From contig CANGEP010000007.1 in NCBI GenBank assembly GCA_947452905.1, positions 44,676 through 108,675 on the forward strand: DNA of 64,000 nucleotides. Reading direction: 5' to 3'. Each line of letters opens with the position of its first letter. Positions within the stretch are counted from its first letter, which is position 1. Origin of the DNA: Bacteroidota bacterium. GTDB lineage: Bacteria > Bacteroidota > Bacteroidia > Chitinophagales > Chitinophagaceae. This document shows positions 39,261 to 47,896 of this stretch, one piece after another. The position numbers and the translations under genes are program-made. Under the pieces are notes generated by a model. That model saw only the letters and a list, made by a program, of their open reading frames with translations. It did not search any database and was not told where the DNA came from.

Positions 39261-39734
39261 ATGAGCAATTTAACAGGACACCAAGCCCCTGCGTTTACCC
39301 TTTTCGATACTGATAAAAAAGCTACTTCATTAGCCGATTTTAAAGGTCAAAATGTGGTGGTTTTATTTTTCCCTTTAGCATTTACAGGAGTTTGTACTGC
39401 TGAGTTATGTAGCATCAGAGATAATATTGGCACTTATAACAATGCGAATGCGCAAGTATTAGGAATCTCTGTAGATTCAATATTTACTTTAGGTAAATTT
39501 AAAGAAGAGCAAAAATTAAATTTTCCTTTATTGAGTGATTTTAATAAAACAGCTTCAAAGGCATTTGATGTTTTATATGAGGTATTCCCCGCATTTGAAA
39601 TGCAAGGTGTAAGTAAGCGCTCTGCTTTTGTTATCGATAAAGAAGGCGTGGTTCAATATGAGGAAGTTTGTGCAACACCAGGTGATTTGCCAAATTTTGA
39701 AGCTATTCAAAATGTATTAAACACCTTAAACTGA
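39261..39734 (+). CDS. Peroxiredoxin (AhpC/TSA, AhpE/PrxQ-like)
   Basis: Thiol peroxidase that reduces H2O2 and organic peroxides. The peroxidatic Cys45 lies in FTGVCTAELCSIRDN, with the preceding Thr (FxxxFTxxC) that activates peroxide. A second Cys50 five residues later is placed as a possible resolving Cys, as in PrxQ-type enzymes. A third Cys is in EEVCATPGDLP near the C terminus. The length of 157 aa and the lack of a C-terminal extension fit the one-domain group. It has no signal peptide, so it is cytosolic. It ends at a strong bidirectional terminator. Confidence 0.92.
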   Translation: MSNLTGHQAPAFTLFDTDKKATSLADFKGQNVVVLFFPLAFTGVCTAELCSIRDNIGTYNNANAQVLGISVDSIFTLGKFKEEQKLNFPLLSDFNKTASKAFDVLYEVFPAFEMQGVSKRSAFVIDKEGVVQYEEVCATPGDLPNFEAIQNVLNTLN

Positions 39735-39768
39735 AATGTTAAATCATGTTAGGTCATGATTCAATCAT

Positions 39769-39806
39769 AAAAAAAAAGGGCTCACAAAATGTGAGCCCTT
39801 TTTTTT
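39769..39806. terminator. Bidirectional terminator between peroxiredoxin and rlmI-like genes
   Basis: GGGCTCAC (39778-39785) pairs with GTGAGCCC (39791-39798), extended by an A tract and a T tract of eight. It serves both convergent genes; the minus-strand gene stop lies at its edge. A second small hairpin (AATCATG/CATGATT) precedes it at 39742-39761. Confidence 0.9.
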
Positions 39807-40980
39807 ATCGGTCGCAAACTTCGACAATTAAAAATTTAAGGTAATGTGTATTTTCCATACCCCATATAATAGGGTGGTCACTTGATTGAGATTGATAAGT
39901 AACCTGCCTTATTCTTTTTTTAGCATCACGTGCTGCCATTTCAATGGTTTCTAAAAATAATTCGGGGCTAACAAGATTCGTACAACTGGAGCTTACTAAA
40001 AAACCACCGTTGCGTATTAATTGCATACCTCTTAAGTTAATTTCCTTATATCCTGTAACAGCTTTGCCAATATTAGCCCTACTCTTTGTAAATGCAGGTG
40101 GATCTAACATAACTACATCGTATTTACGCCCCTCTCTTCCCCAATTCTTTAATACATCAAAAGCATTCATCGCTTCAAATTTTACGATGTCTTGTAAATT
40201 ATTTAAAGCTGCATTTTTATTTGCCTGTGCAACTGCGTTTTCGGAAATATCAATACCTAAGACCGACTTTGCTCCATAATGTGCAGCATGAATTTCAAAG
40301 GTTCCAGTATAGGTAAAAGCACCTAAGACATCGGCGCCTTTAACAATATTTTGAATTGCTTTTCGATTGTCTTGCTGATCTAAAAAATAGCCTGTTTTTT
40401 GTCCATTTTCAATATCTACATAAAATTTCAATTCATTTTCTTTAATAATAATTTCTGTAGCAAAGGGGTCTGTTAAAAATCCTTTTTGTTGAGTGAGCCC
40501 TTCGAGTTCTCTCACAGGTACATCGTTTCTTTCATAGATACCTTTTGGAGAAAAAATGTTTTGTAAAGCTTCTACTATCGAAGCCTTCCACTTTTCTATA
40601 CCTAAAGAAAGAGTTTGTAAAACAAAATAATCATTGAATTTGTCAATAATCAAAGCAGGTAATCCGTCTGCTTCCCCAAAAACTAATCGGCAATTTTCGG
40701 TATAACCTAACTTCTGTCTGTAGGCCCATGCTTCTTTAATTTTATCTTGAAAAAAAACAGCGCCTATATCTTCTCTTTTACGAGTCAGTAATCGTATCAA
40801 AATCTGAGATTCAGGATTAATATACCCTCTGCCCACCAATTTGCCATCAAAGTAATAAACCTCTACAATATCGCCCGGCTCCACCTGGCCTGCCACTCGG
40901 TCCACCTCGTTATTATATATCCAAGGATGGCCTTGTGCTATACGAGGGGTGATTCTTTTATTCAAATACACTTTTGTCAT
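39805..40980 (-). CDS. rlmI: Class I SAM-dependent 23S rRNA methyltransferase (RlmI family)
   Basis: PUA-domain plus Rossmann methyltransferase. RlmI makes m5C1962 in 23S rRNA. The N-terminal PUA domain is visible in NKRITPRIAQGHPWIYNNEV. The SAM-binding domain starts near residue 200 (GQKTGYFLDQQDNR, then GADVLGAFTYTGTFEIHA). Motif IV is DPPAFTKS, and the catalytic Cys is in SSSCTNLVS. The length of 391 aa is normal. An exact -7 box (minus strand 40992-40985) is 4 nt from the ATG, predicting a leaderless mRNA. The exact rRNA target is inferred from the family. Confidence 0.88.
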   Translation of the reverse strand: MTKVYLNKRITPRIAQGHPWIYNNEVDRVAGQVEPGDIVEVYYFDGKLVGRGYINPESQILIRLLTRKREDIGAVFFQDKIKEAWAYRQKLGYTENCRLVFGEADGLPALIIDKFNDYFVLQTLSLGIEKWKASIVEALQNIFSPKGIYERNDVPVRELEGLTQQKGFLTDPFATEIIIKENELKFYVDIENGQKTGYFLDQQDNRKAIQNIVKGADVLGAFTYTGTFEIHAAHYGAKSVLGIDISENAVAQANKNAALNNLQDIVKFEAMNAFDVLKNWGREGRKYDVVMLDPPAFTKSRANIGKAVTGYKEINLRGMQLIRNGGFLVSSSCTNLVSPELFLETIEMAARDAKKRIRQVTYQSQSSDHPIIWGMENTHYLKFLIVEVCDR

Positions 40981-40984
40981 AAGG

Positions 40985-40992
40985 CAAATATA
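40985..40992 (-). promoter_or_regulatory. -7 promoter element of the rlmI-like gene
   Basis: On the minus strand TATATTTG matches TAnnTTTG and ends 4 nt before the ATG at 40980. Transcription would start at or next to the A of the ATG. Confidence 0.55.
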
Positions 40993-41054
40993 GGCACAGA
41001 TTGAGTGACAACTTGTTCATAATTAGGCTCTTTTCTGTCATTTTTGCTCTTTTA

Positions 41055-41062
41055 AACCTTTG
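41055..41062 (+). promoter_or_regulatory. grpE -7-like element
   Basis: AACCTTTG, 7 of 8 to the consensus, about 39 nt before the chosen grpE ATG. I saw no CIRCE or HrcA-type inverted repeat here, so heat-shock control is not evident from sequence. Confidence 0.35.
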
Positions 41063-41101
41063 GCAATATATTTGATTAAAATAGGTATCAATCAGATAAT
41101 T

Positions 41102-41641
41102 ATGGAAGAAAATCAAGTAAAAGACTCAGAATCAGTGGAGAAAGTAGAAAATGCCCCAGAAAATGTGACTGAGGTCGAAAATAAGCCACTTTCAGAGACA
41201 GAACAGCTAAGTGCTGAACTGACAGAACAAAAGGATAAATACCTTCGTTTAATGGCCGAATTTGACAATTTTAAAAGAAGAACAGCCAAGGAAAGAATAG
41301 ACCTTATTCAAACAGCCAGCAAAGAGGTAATTGTTTCTCTATTGGATGTATTAGACGATTGTGACAGAGCCGAAAAGCAATTAAATACCTCTGATGATAT
41401 CGCTTTGCAAAAAGAGGGTATTCAATTAGTATTTAATAAAATTCGTTCTACCATGCACTCAAAAGGGGTGGTAGCCATGCAGAGTATTGGGAAGGAATTT
41501 GATGTGGAGCAACATGAGGCAATTACCGAAGTGCCCGTACCTGATGAAAAACAAAAAGGTAAGGTAATTGATGAAATTACAAAGGGATATTTATTAAACG
41601 AAAAAATTGTTCGTTTTGCTAAAGTGGTGGTAGGCAAATAA
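41102..41641 (+). CDS. grpE: GrpE nucleotide exchange factor
   Basis: Exchange factor for DnaK. The acidic N-terminal part (to about residue 40) is disordered. A long coiled-coil helix covers about 40-90 ([28 protein letters not shown]). The C-terminal beta domain has the signature [20 protein letters not shown]...[27 protein letters not shown] chose ATG 41102 (MEENQVKD) because the longer frame begins in the promoter region, giving 179 aa, normal. dnaJ follows 10 nt later; dnaK is not in the window. Confidence 0.95.
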   Translation: MEENQVKDSESVEKVENAPENVTEVENKPLSETEQLSAELTEQKDKYLRLMAEFDNFKRRTAKERIDLIQTASKEVIVSLLDVLDDCDRAEKQLNTSDDIALQKEGIQLVFNKIRSTMHSKGVVAMQSIGKEFDVEQHEAITEVPVPDEKQKGKVIDEITKGYLLNEKIVRFAKVVVGK

Positions 41642-41651
41642 AAAAATAATT

Positions 41652-42818
41652 ATGTCAAAAAGAGATTACTACGAAATCCTTGGGGTAAGTAAATCTTCAT
41701 CAGCAGATGAGATAAAAAAAGCCTATCGTAAAATTGCGATGCAATTTCATCCAGATAGAAATCCTGGAGATAAAGCAGCGGAAGATAAATTTAAAGAAGC
41801 TGCAGAGGCCTACGAGATTTTGAGTGATAATGATAAGAAAGCAAAATATGATCGTTTCGGACATCAGGCCTTTTCTGCAGGTGCCGGTGGTGGTGGATTC
41901 CATGGCGGTGGCGGAATGGACATGAATGATATTTTTAGTCAGTTTGGCGATATTTTTGGGGAGGAAGGATTTGGAAGTTTCTTTGGTGGTGGTCGTAGTC
42001 AATCTCGTTCTTCAAGAGCAAGAGGGCAGCGCGGTAGTAATCTTAGAATTAAATTAAAATTAAATTTTGAAGAAATAGCCAATGGGGTTAATAAGCAAGT
42101 GAAGGTTAAAAAACATGTCATTTGTACAACCTGTGGTGGCAATGGAGCAAAAGATAAAAACAGTGTTCAAACTTGTGGCACTTGTAATGGATCAGGTCAG
42201 GTTAGAAAAGTAACCAATACATTTTTGGGTCAAATGCAAACGGTGAATACTTGTCCAACATGTGGTGGAGAAGGTAATACAGTAACTGCAAAATGTGGAG
42301 CTTGTAAAGGAGAAGGAAGAGTATATGGTGAAGAAACTATTTCGATTGATATACCCGCTGGAGTACAGGATGGAATGCAATTAAGTATGTCTGGTAAAGG
42401 TAATGCAGGGGAGAGAGGTGGATCGGCAGGGGATTTGATTATAATGATTGAAGAAGAAGCACATGAGTTTTTGCATAGAGATGGTTTAAATGTGGCATAT
42501 GATTTATACATCACTATTCCAGATGCCATTTTTGGAACCAATGTAGAAGTGCCTACTATTGATGGTCGTGCAAAAATTAAAATACCTGCAGGAACACAAA
42601 GCGGTAAAATATTTCGCTTAAAAGGTAAAGGATTCCCTGAAGTGCAAGGATATGCCAAAGGAGATCAATTAATACATGTTAATATTTGGACTCCACAACA
42701 AGTAAGTGAGGAAGAAAAAATAGCATTGGAGAAAATGCAAGAAAGCGAAAACTTTAAACCTAAAAATAGTAAGGCCGAAAAAAGCTTTTATGAAAAAGTA
42801 AAAGAAGCGTTTAAATAG
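41652..42818 (+). CDS. dnaJ: Chaperone DnaJ
   Basis: Hsp40 co-chaperone of DnaK. The J domain (residues 1-70) has the HPD motif in [14 protein letters not shown] Gly/Phe-rich region follows ([17 protein letters not shown]). The zinc region holds four CxxCxGxG repeats ([32 protein letters not shown]) at about residues 155-235. Two beta-sandwich domains complete it. The length of 388 aa is normal, making this a type I DnaJ. Together with grpE it forms a two-gene unit closed by a strong terminator. Confidence 0.98.
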   Translation: MSKRDYYEILGVSKSSSADEIKKAYRKIAMQFHPDRNPGDKAAEDKFKEAAEAYEILSDNDKKAKYDRFGHQAFSAGAGGGGFHGGGGMDMNDIFSQFGDIFGEEGFGSFFGGGRSQSRSSRARGQRGSNLRIKLKLNFEEIANGVNKQVKVKKHVICTTCGGNGAKDKNSVQTCGTCNGSGQVRKVTNTFLGQMQTVNTCPTCGGEGNTVTAKCGACKGEGRVYGEETISIDIPAGVQDGMQLSMSGKGNAGERGGSAGDLIIMIEEEAHEFLHRDGLNVAYDLYITIPDAIFGTNVEVPTIDGRAKIKIPAGTQSGKIFRLKGKGFPEVQGYAKGDQLIHVNIWTPQQVSEEEKIALEKMQESENFKPKNSKAEKSFYEKVKEAFK

Positions 42819-42821
42819 TAT

Positions 42822-42857
42822 AAAAAAAAGAGGATGTTAAAGCATCCTCTTTTTTTT
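42822..42857. terminator. Bidirectional terminator between dnaJ and hpt
   Basis: A run of eight A plus GAGGATG pairs with CATCCTC and a T tract around TTAAAG. Works in both directions for two convergent operons. Confidence 0.9.
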
Positions 42858-42870
42858 ATGGGTTAGATAA

Positions 42871-43410
42871 CTAAGATTCTTTTAGTTGATAAATTTCTCG
42901 GGTATTACGTCCTAGTCCATCATAATCTAATCCATAGCCTACTACAAATTTATTAGGGATATCAAAACAAGCGTAGTCAACTTTAACGGGAAAAGCCAAA
43001 GCTTCAGTTTTATTTAATAGAACAGCAATTTTAATGGAAGTAGGTTGTTGAGCAGCCAACTGAGGTAAAAAATGATGTAATGTTTTACCGGTATCAATAA
43101 TATCTTCAATAATAATTATATCTCGACCGCTAACACTTGTATCTAAGCCAATTGCGGTAATTACATTACCAGTAGAACTAGTGCCTTTGTAGGAGGCTAA
43201 TTTTATAAAGCATACTTCTGCTTCAATGGTTATTTGACGAAACAAATCGGCCGTAAATAAAAAAGAGCCGTTGAGGATTGATAAGAAGATGGGCTTTTTT
43301 CCAGCATATTCTACATTTAATTGCTTTGCTAATTCGGCAATCTTAGCTTGAATATCGGCCTCCGACAAATAGGGTACAAATTCTTTATCTAATACTTTAA
43401 ATGTGCTCAT
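42871..43410 (-). CDS. hpt: Hypoxanthine phosphoribosyltransferase
   Basis: Salvages hypoxanthine (and guanine) with PRPP to IMP/GMP. The PRPP-binding loop is IIIEDIIDTGKTLHHF, with the catalytic acidic pair. LNGSFLFTADLFRQ is the family N-terminal loop, and FVVGYGLDYDGLGRNTREIY near the end contacts the purine. The length of 179 aa is normal. It is the last of four co-directional genes, 6 nt after the glucosaminidase gene. Confidence 0.96.
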   Translation of the reverse strand: MSTFKVLDKEFVPYLSEADIQAKIAELAKQLNVEYAGKKPIFLSILNGSFLFTADLFRQITIEAEVCFIKLASYKGTSSTGNVITAIGLDTSVSGRDIIIIEDIIDTGKTLHHFLPQLAAQQPTSIKIAVLLNKTEALAFPVKVDYACFDIPNKFVVGYGLDYDGLGRNTREIYQLKES

Positions 43411-43416
43411 GGTTAT

Positions 43417-44589
43417 TTACTTTTTCGGATTATCTGATTTAAATAAATATAAAAACTCACCCTCTTTTAAATTCTTGTCTGTGCTATTGGGGTTGTATTG
43501 TTGTAAGGCGCTTAGCCAAATGCCTTCGGCTTGACTAATGGAGTATAAGGTTTCTCCCGCTTTAATTTTATGTACTTTTTTATCGTTTTCTTTTTTCTTA
43601 GGCGCTAAAAAAATAAGTTGATCTTCTTGTATTAATTCAGTTTCGGCTAATTCGTTATAAACATATAATTTGTATAAAGGCACATTATAAATAGTGGCAA
43701 TATCCATGAATGAACTATTGGCACTCGCCCATATCGCAAGAACATTGTTAACTCTTATACGTCCTTTAGGATAAGTATAAATTGCTTTTTTAACAAGGGT
43801 GTCTGCTTTAACAATACTTGTAGCATTTACTTTATTGGTTAATACGGAGTCTTTTGAAAGACTTCCGATACTTTTTAAATTACCAATGGGGCTATTGTTA
43901 GGGATAGTAGTGGCTTGAATTCCTTGTACCGAAGTTAAACTGATATTTTGTGTTGAAGTATCTACTAAAACAGGAGTATTCATTTTAGGTAGTAATGTAT
44001 CAGCTTTTGCAACTGAGATAACTACTGTGTCTGTTTTTGAAATTACCAATGTGTCTTTTGTTTTTATGGTATCCTCATTGGCAAGTTCAGGAAAGTTATA
44101 TTGAGATAGCTCATAATCATCAATCACTTTTAAAATCTTTTTGGGATAGTCGGCAGCAGTGGCATAGCCTGCTTTTTTTAATCCATAGGCCCAGGCAGAA
44201 TCATCCACTGGATCTAATTCAAATAGAGAAGCATAATTTGGCCTGTTTTTTAAAAAATCGGAATGGTCTTTAAAAGAACTTAAAGCATTGGGGTATACTC
44301 TAAAACATTCTTTTTTAGTATCATCATCTTGAAAGGTAGTTTCACCTTTCCAATCCAATTTGCATTTAATGCCAAAATGATTATTGTAGGTTTTTGCTAA
44401 ATTACTTTCTCCACTGTTAGATTCGATTATAGCTTGCGCGAGAGTGATGGATGCAGGGATGCCTGTGCGTTTCATTTCTTGCATGGCAATGCCCTTGTAC
44501 TGTTCTATATAACTTGTTGTGTTTTTGGGTTGAGCCAAAATAACAAAAGGGAGTAGTAAACAAAATGTGATATAGCCTACAATTTTCAT
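43417..44589 (-). CDS. Exported glucosaminidase with LysM domains
   Basis: Peptidoglycan hydrolase of the GH73 type that cleaves N-acetylglucosaminyl bonds. The signal peptide is residues 1-19. The glucosaminidase domain covers about 28-165, with the catalytic Glu in LAQAIIESNSGESNLA and the HFGIKCK and FRVYPNALSSFKDHSDFL motifs. A Thr/Ser/Val-rich linker follows (about 175-290). The C terminus has one degenerate LysM-like stretch (about 285-330) and one clear LysM (HKIKAGETLYSISQAEGI) that binds peptidoglycan. 390 aa. It lies 2 nt after the methyltransferase gene and probably works in cell-wall remodelling. Confidence 0.9.
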   Translation of the reverse strand: MKIVGYITFCLLLPFVILAQPKNTTSYIEQYKGIAMQEMKRTGIPASITLAQAIIESNSGESNLAKTYNNHFGIKCKLDWKGETTFQDDDTKKECFRVYPNALSSFKDHSDFLKNRPNYASLFELDPVDDSAWAYGLKKAGYATAADYPKKILKVIDDYELSQYNFPELANEDTIKTKDTLVISKTDTVVISVAKADTLLPKMNTPVLVDTSTQNISLTSVQGIQATTIPNNSPIGNLKSIGSLSKDSVLTNKVNATSIVKADTLVKKAIYTYPKGRIRVNNVLAIWASANSSFMDIATIYNVPLYKLYVYNELAETELIQEDQLIFLAPKKKENDKKVHKIKAGETLYSISQAEGIWLSALQQYNPNSTDKNLKEGEFLYLFKSDNPKK

Positions 44590-44591
44590 TT

Positions 44592-45230
44592 TTATATTTT
44601 TCTAATTAAAGTGAGCCCATCTCTTATAGTTAATAAGCTTTGTTCGGTTCTGGAGTCATTATACACATGTTCATTAAAAGCTTGAATTGCTTTAGCACTT
44701 TTACCTTGAATAGGTGTTACTAAAACATCCCCGTGAAATAAAGTATTATCTACAATCATTAATCCCTTTGGGGCTAAACGAGGCAGTATTAATTCGTAGT
44801 AATCAATATACCCCACTTTGTCGGCATCAATAAAAACTAAATCCCATTGAAAATCTAAACTAGGTATTATTGTTTTAGCATCTCCAATATGCATTTTTAT
44901 TTGACTGCATTTTGGAGATTTTGTAAAATTGTTTTGTGCAGTATAGGCATCTACTTCTCTTAACTCAATCGTATGTAATTCCCCATTTTGGGAAATCCCT
45001 TCTGCTAAACATAAACTGCTGAACCCAGTAAAGCTTCCTATTTCTAAAATAGTGCTGGGTTGTATTAGTTTGCTTATAAAACTCAAAAAACCTCCTTGCT
45101 GCCAATTGCTTTGCAAATGTGCATGTGGATGATGATCCCTAGTATGCTCAAAGAGTTCTTTTAAATAACTAGGGGTTGCCTGGCTATATTTTTCTGCATA
45201 TTCATTGGCTAGAGGGTTAATAAAATCCAT
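44592..45230 (-). CDS. Class I SAM-dependent O-methyltransferase
   Basis: A small-molecule O-methyltransferase of the catechol/caffeoyl-CoA type. The SAM motif ILEIGSFTGFSSLCLAEG is at about residues 58-75. The acidic IDADK (FIDADKVGYIDYYELILPRL) is the metal/substrate site, and the MIVDNTLFHGDV loop is diagnostic. The length of 212 aa is normal. The substrate is unknown. It lies 10 nt after the symporter and 2 nt before the glucosaminidase; the neighbours give no pathway. Confidence 0.9.
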   Translation of the reverse strand: MDFINPLANEYAEKYSQATPSYLKELFEHTRDHHPHAHLQSNWQQGGFLSFISKLIQPSTILEIGSFTGFSSLCLAEGISQNGELHTIELREVDAYTAQNNFTKSPKCSQIKMHIGDAKTIIPSLDFQWDLVFIDADKVGYIDYYELILPRLAPKGLMIVDNTLFHGDVLVTPIQGKSAKAIQAFNEHVYNDSRTEQSLLTIRDGLTLIRKI

Positions 45231-45240
45231 CTACAAATGT

Positions 45241-46695
45241 CTATTTTTTTTCTGTATTTGGCTTAGAAATTAACCACAAACCTATAAAAGTAAATAAACC
45301 ATTGATAATTAATAATTCCTGACCAATTTTAAAGTTGCCTAATAAACTAGTTTGGTAATTATCCAGAATCAAACATAAAACAGGAGCGATAAAACAAGGG
45401 ATGGCCGCCCATTTATCCTTTATTGTTCTTTTGGTTAAAATGCCAAAAGCAAATAAACCTAATAAAGGCCCATAGGTATAAGCAGCAATTTTTAATAATA
45501 AATCAATAATACTTTTATTATCGATCCATTTAAATATTAAAACAATTATTAAAAAGATAAAAGCAAAAATTAAGTGTACTCTTTGACGAACTTTTTTCTT
45601 TTTTGCTTCGTCCGTTTGAGTATTTCTTTGCATGCCCAAAATGTCGATACAGAAACTTGAAGTAAGTGCAGTAATGGCTCCATCTGCACTGGGAAACAGG
45701 GCAGAAATTAAAGCTAAAATAAAAATGATGGATAGATAAGGGGGCATATGTTGCAAAGCAATAGTAGGAAATATTTCATCCCCCACAGCATTTACATTTA
45801 ATTGCGCTGCATATAAATTTAACAAGCCGCCTAAAAATAAAAATAAGCTAATAACAATTAACATGGAGAAGCCTATTGTCACCATATTTTTTTGTGCATC
45901 TTTTAAATTCTTTACAGAAATATTTTTTTGCATCATTTCTTGGTCTAACCCTGTCATGGTTAAAGTGATAAATGCACCCCCAATGATTTGTTTTAAAAAG
46001 TAAGATTTGGCGTTGATGTCAGTATTAAATACTGTGGCTATGCCTTTTACTTGCATAGCATCAATGGCTTCTCCCACTGATAAATGTAAATTGGATAAAA
46101 TATAAATACTACATATAATTAAACCCAATAACATACCAGTTGTTTGCAAAGTATCGGTGTATACGATTGTTTTTACACCCCCTTCGTAAGTGTATAGTAA
46201 AATCATACCTAATATGACTAATGTAGTTGCCCAAAAAGGCACATGCATGTTGTCTAAAATAAATACCTGTAAGGTTTTAACCACTAAATAAAGACGAGCT
46301 GTAGCGCCTAAGGTTCTAGAGAGGATGAAAAAGGAAGCTCCTGTTTTGTAGGCATTAAAACCTAATCTATTTTCCAAATAGTTATAAATAGAAGTAAGGT
46401 TCATTTTGTAATAAATAGGCAATAATACGTAGGCGATGGTGATATATCCTATTAAATATCCAAGGGTGATTTGTAAATAGTGAAAAGCATCTTTACCTAC
46501 TGCTCCGGGTACGCTTACAAAAGTAACTCCACTTAGTGAAGTGCCAATCATGCCAAAGGCCACCAACATCCAATTACTATTTTTATTGCCAATAAAAAAA
46601 GACATATTATTACTATTCTTTCCGGTTACTTTAGCTACACCTAATAAAACCAGAAAATACAAAACGACAAACAGAAATAATAAGGGAGCACTCAT
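45241..46695 (-). CDS. Sodium:solute symporter family protein
   Basis: A 484-aa inner-membrane transporter of the SSS (LeuT-fold) family. About 13 hydrophobic helices can be traced. Family motifs are GTSLSGVTFVSVPGAVG near residue 52 and the sodium-site helix ALISALFPSADGAITALTSSF near residue 330. LGATARLYLVVKTLQ and MTGLDQEMMQKNISVK are also typical. The substrate cannot be told from sequence; many such Bacteroidota paralogues import sugars, sialic acid or amino acids. First gene of the minus-strand operon; no exact -7 box found upstream. Confidence 0.88.
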   Translation of the reverse strand: MSAPLLFLFVVLYFLVLLGVAKVTGKNSNNMSFFIGNKNSNWMLVAFGMIGTSLSGVTFVSVPGAVGKDAFHYLQITLGYLIGYITIAYVLLPIYYKMNLTSIYNYLENRLGFNAYKTGASFFILSRTLGATARLYLVVKTLQVFILDNMHVPFWATTLVILGMILLYTYEGGVKTIVYTDTLQTTGMLLGLIICSIYILSNLHLSVGEAIDAMQVKGIATVFNTDINAKSYFLKQIIGGAFITLTMTGLDQEMMQKNISVKNLKDAQKNMVTIGFSMLIVISLFLFLGGLLNLYAAQLNVNAVGDEIFPTIALQHMPPYLSIIFILALISALFPSADGAITALTSSFCIDILGMQRNTQTDEAKKKKVRQRVHLIFAFIFLIIVLIFKWIDNKSIIDLLLKIAAYTYGPLLGLFAFGILTKRTIKDKWAAIPCFIAPVLCLILDNYQTSLLGNFKIGQELLIINGLFTFIGLWLISKPNTEKK

Positions 46696-46745
46696 AAAGC
46701 TTTAAATTAGTTAAAGCAAAGTAAGTACAATCTTTTAATTTTAAC

Positions 46746-46753
46746 TAAATTCG
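46746..46753 (+). promoter_or_regulatory. TAnnTTCG-type -7 element of the LOG-family gene
   Basis: TAAATTCG matches the consensus except for C in place of T at position 7. It lies 17 nt before the ATG. The same TTCG variant occurs before trpS and the 11900 gene. Confidence 0.35.
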
Positions 46754-46770
46754 TCAGATTAATCATCCCT

Positions 46771-47313
46771 ATGACAATTAAAACAGTTACCCTCTTTTGT
46801 GGCTCAAAATCAGGAAAGAATCCCCATTTTGAGCAAGCAGCCATAAGCCTTGGTGAATGGCTAGCTAATGACAATATTACACTTGTATATGGGGGTGGAA
46901 ACAAAGGTTTGATGGGAGCCACTGCAAATGCTTGTTTAGCTAAAGGGGGCAAAGTAATTGGCATTATCCCAAAACTTTTATTGGAATGGGAAGTGGAACA
47001 TAAGGGTCTTACAGAGTTGATAGTGACTGAAAACATGCATGCACGTAAACTATTATTGTACGAAAAAGGGGAGGCGGCGATTGTTTTGCCAGGAGGGCTA
47101 GGCACATTTGATGAGCTTTTCGAAATGTTAGTTTGGAATAATTTAAGTATTCATGATAAAAAAATAATTCTCTATAATTATAAAGGATTTTATGATCCTT
47201 TAGTTACGATGATACAAAGAATGGAGGAAGAGGATTTTTTATATGAAAAAACAAGATATCGTCTTCATATTTGTTCCACTTTAGCTGAAATCAAGAACGT
47301 TTTTTCTTTCTAA
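46771..47313 (+). CDS. LOG family protein (TIGR00730 type)
   Basis: Rossmann-fold protein of the LONELY GUY family, many of which are cytokinin riboside 5'-monophosphate phosphoribohydrolases; bacterial members hydrolyse AMP-like nucleotides to a base and ribose 5-phosphate. Motifs are VYGGGNKGLMGATANA (about residues 30-45) and the catalytic PGGLGTFDELFE (about 110-121). MHARKLLLYEKGEA precedes it. The length of 180 aa is normal. Its 3' end overlaps the convergent unknown gene by 23 nt. Confidence 0.92.
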   Translation: MTIKTVTLFCGSKSGKNPHFEQAAISLGEWLANDNITLVYGGGNKGLMGATANACLAKGGKVIGIIPKLLLEWEVEHKGLTELIVTENMHARKLLLYEKGEAAIVLPGGLGTFDELFEMLVWNNLSIHDKKIILYNYKGFYDPLVTMIQRMEEEDFLYEKTRYRLHICSTLAEIKNVFSF

Positions 47314-47896
47314 AATTAACTGGGAATCCAACACCCCCTCTAATCACTGGTTCTGGGCGGTGGTAACTATCTCTATAGGGGGAATGAAAATTGTCAAAAA
47401 GATCATACATAATGGATATATAAGAAAATCCATTTTCACCATGCTTGCCATATCCAATACCAGCGAGTAAACTAGAACAACCATAACGAAGGTTTCCACT
47501 ACTACCTGTTTCTGTATTTTTTTGATAAGACCATGCCCAGTTATACTCGGGTTGAAGCTGTGCAAAAAATGAATTTAATGGCCAAGCCCTAACGAAACTA
47601 CCAATGCCATAATGAAAAGTATTGCTTTTAATGGGGTTTAATTCATAAGCCGAGTAGGACTCATAATAAATATTCATCGCTATTCCTGCTTCCATATAGG
47701 TATTATAGCTTTTTACCAATTCAGGATTAATGCCTAATTGAAAGGAGTGTGAACTGGCGCCAATGATTATATTACCTCCCAAGTAATAAGGGGGTGTAGT
47801 AACTAAATTTTTCTGTGTGATAATTTCCTGGCTTTTGCTTTGATTACTAAGTAAAAGTGTAATTATAGAGATTAATAAAATTTTTAAATTCTTCAT
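47291..47896 (-). CDS. Exported hypothetical protein, probably small outer-membrane beta barrel
   Basis: A 201-aa protein with a signal peptide ending near SKS-QE. The mature part has alternating polar/aromatic strands (GGNIIIGASSHSFQLGINPEL, AGIAMNIYYESY, HYGIGSFVRAWPL, FAQLQPEYNWAW, GYGKHGENGFSYISIMYDLF), the pattern of a small outer-membrane barrel with about eight strands. The last residues are very basic (RKKKRS), which is unusual for a barrel end. It overlaps the upstream oxidase gene by 4 nt and the convergent LOG gene by 23 nt. Family not recognised. Confidence 0.7.
   Translation of the reverse strand: MKNLKILLISIITLLLSNQSKSQEIITQKNLVTTPPYYLGGNIIIGASSHSFQLGINPELVKSYNTYMEAGIAMNIYYESYSAYELNPIKSNTFHYGIGSFVRAWPLNSFFAQLQPEYNWAWSYQKNTETGSSGNLRYGCSSLLAGIGYGKHGENGFSYISIMYDLFDNFHSPYRDSYHRPEPVIRGGVGFPVNFRKKKRS

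Noticed and set aside
41000..41101. CIRCE/HrcA operator before grpE
   Set aside because: No TTAGCACTC-type inverted repeat is present.
42230..42658. 142-aa minus-strand frame inside dnaJ
   Set aside because: Antisense to the zinc-finger and substrate domains of DnaJ; composition rich in Ser/Pro from complementing Gly-rich codons.
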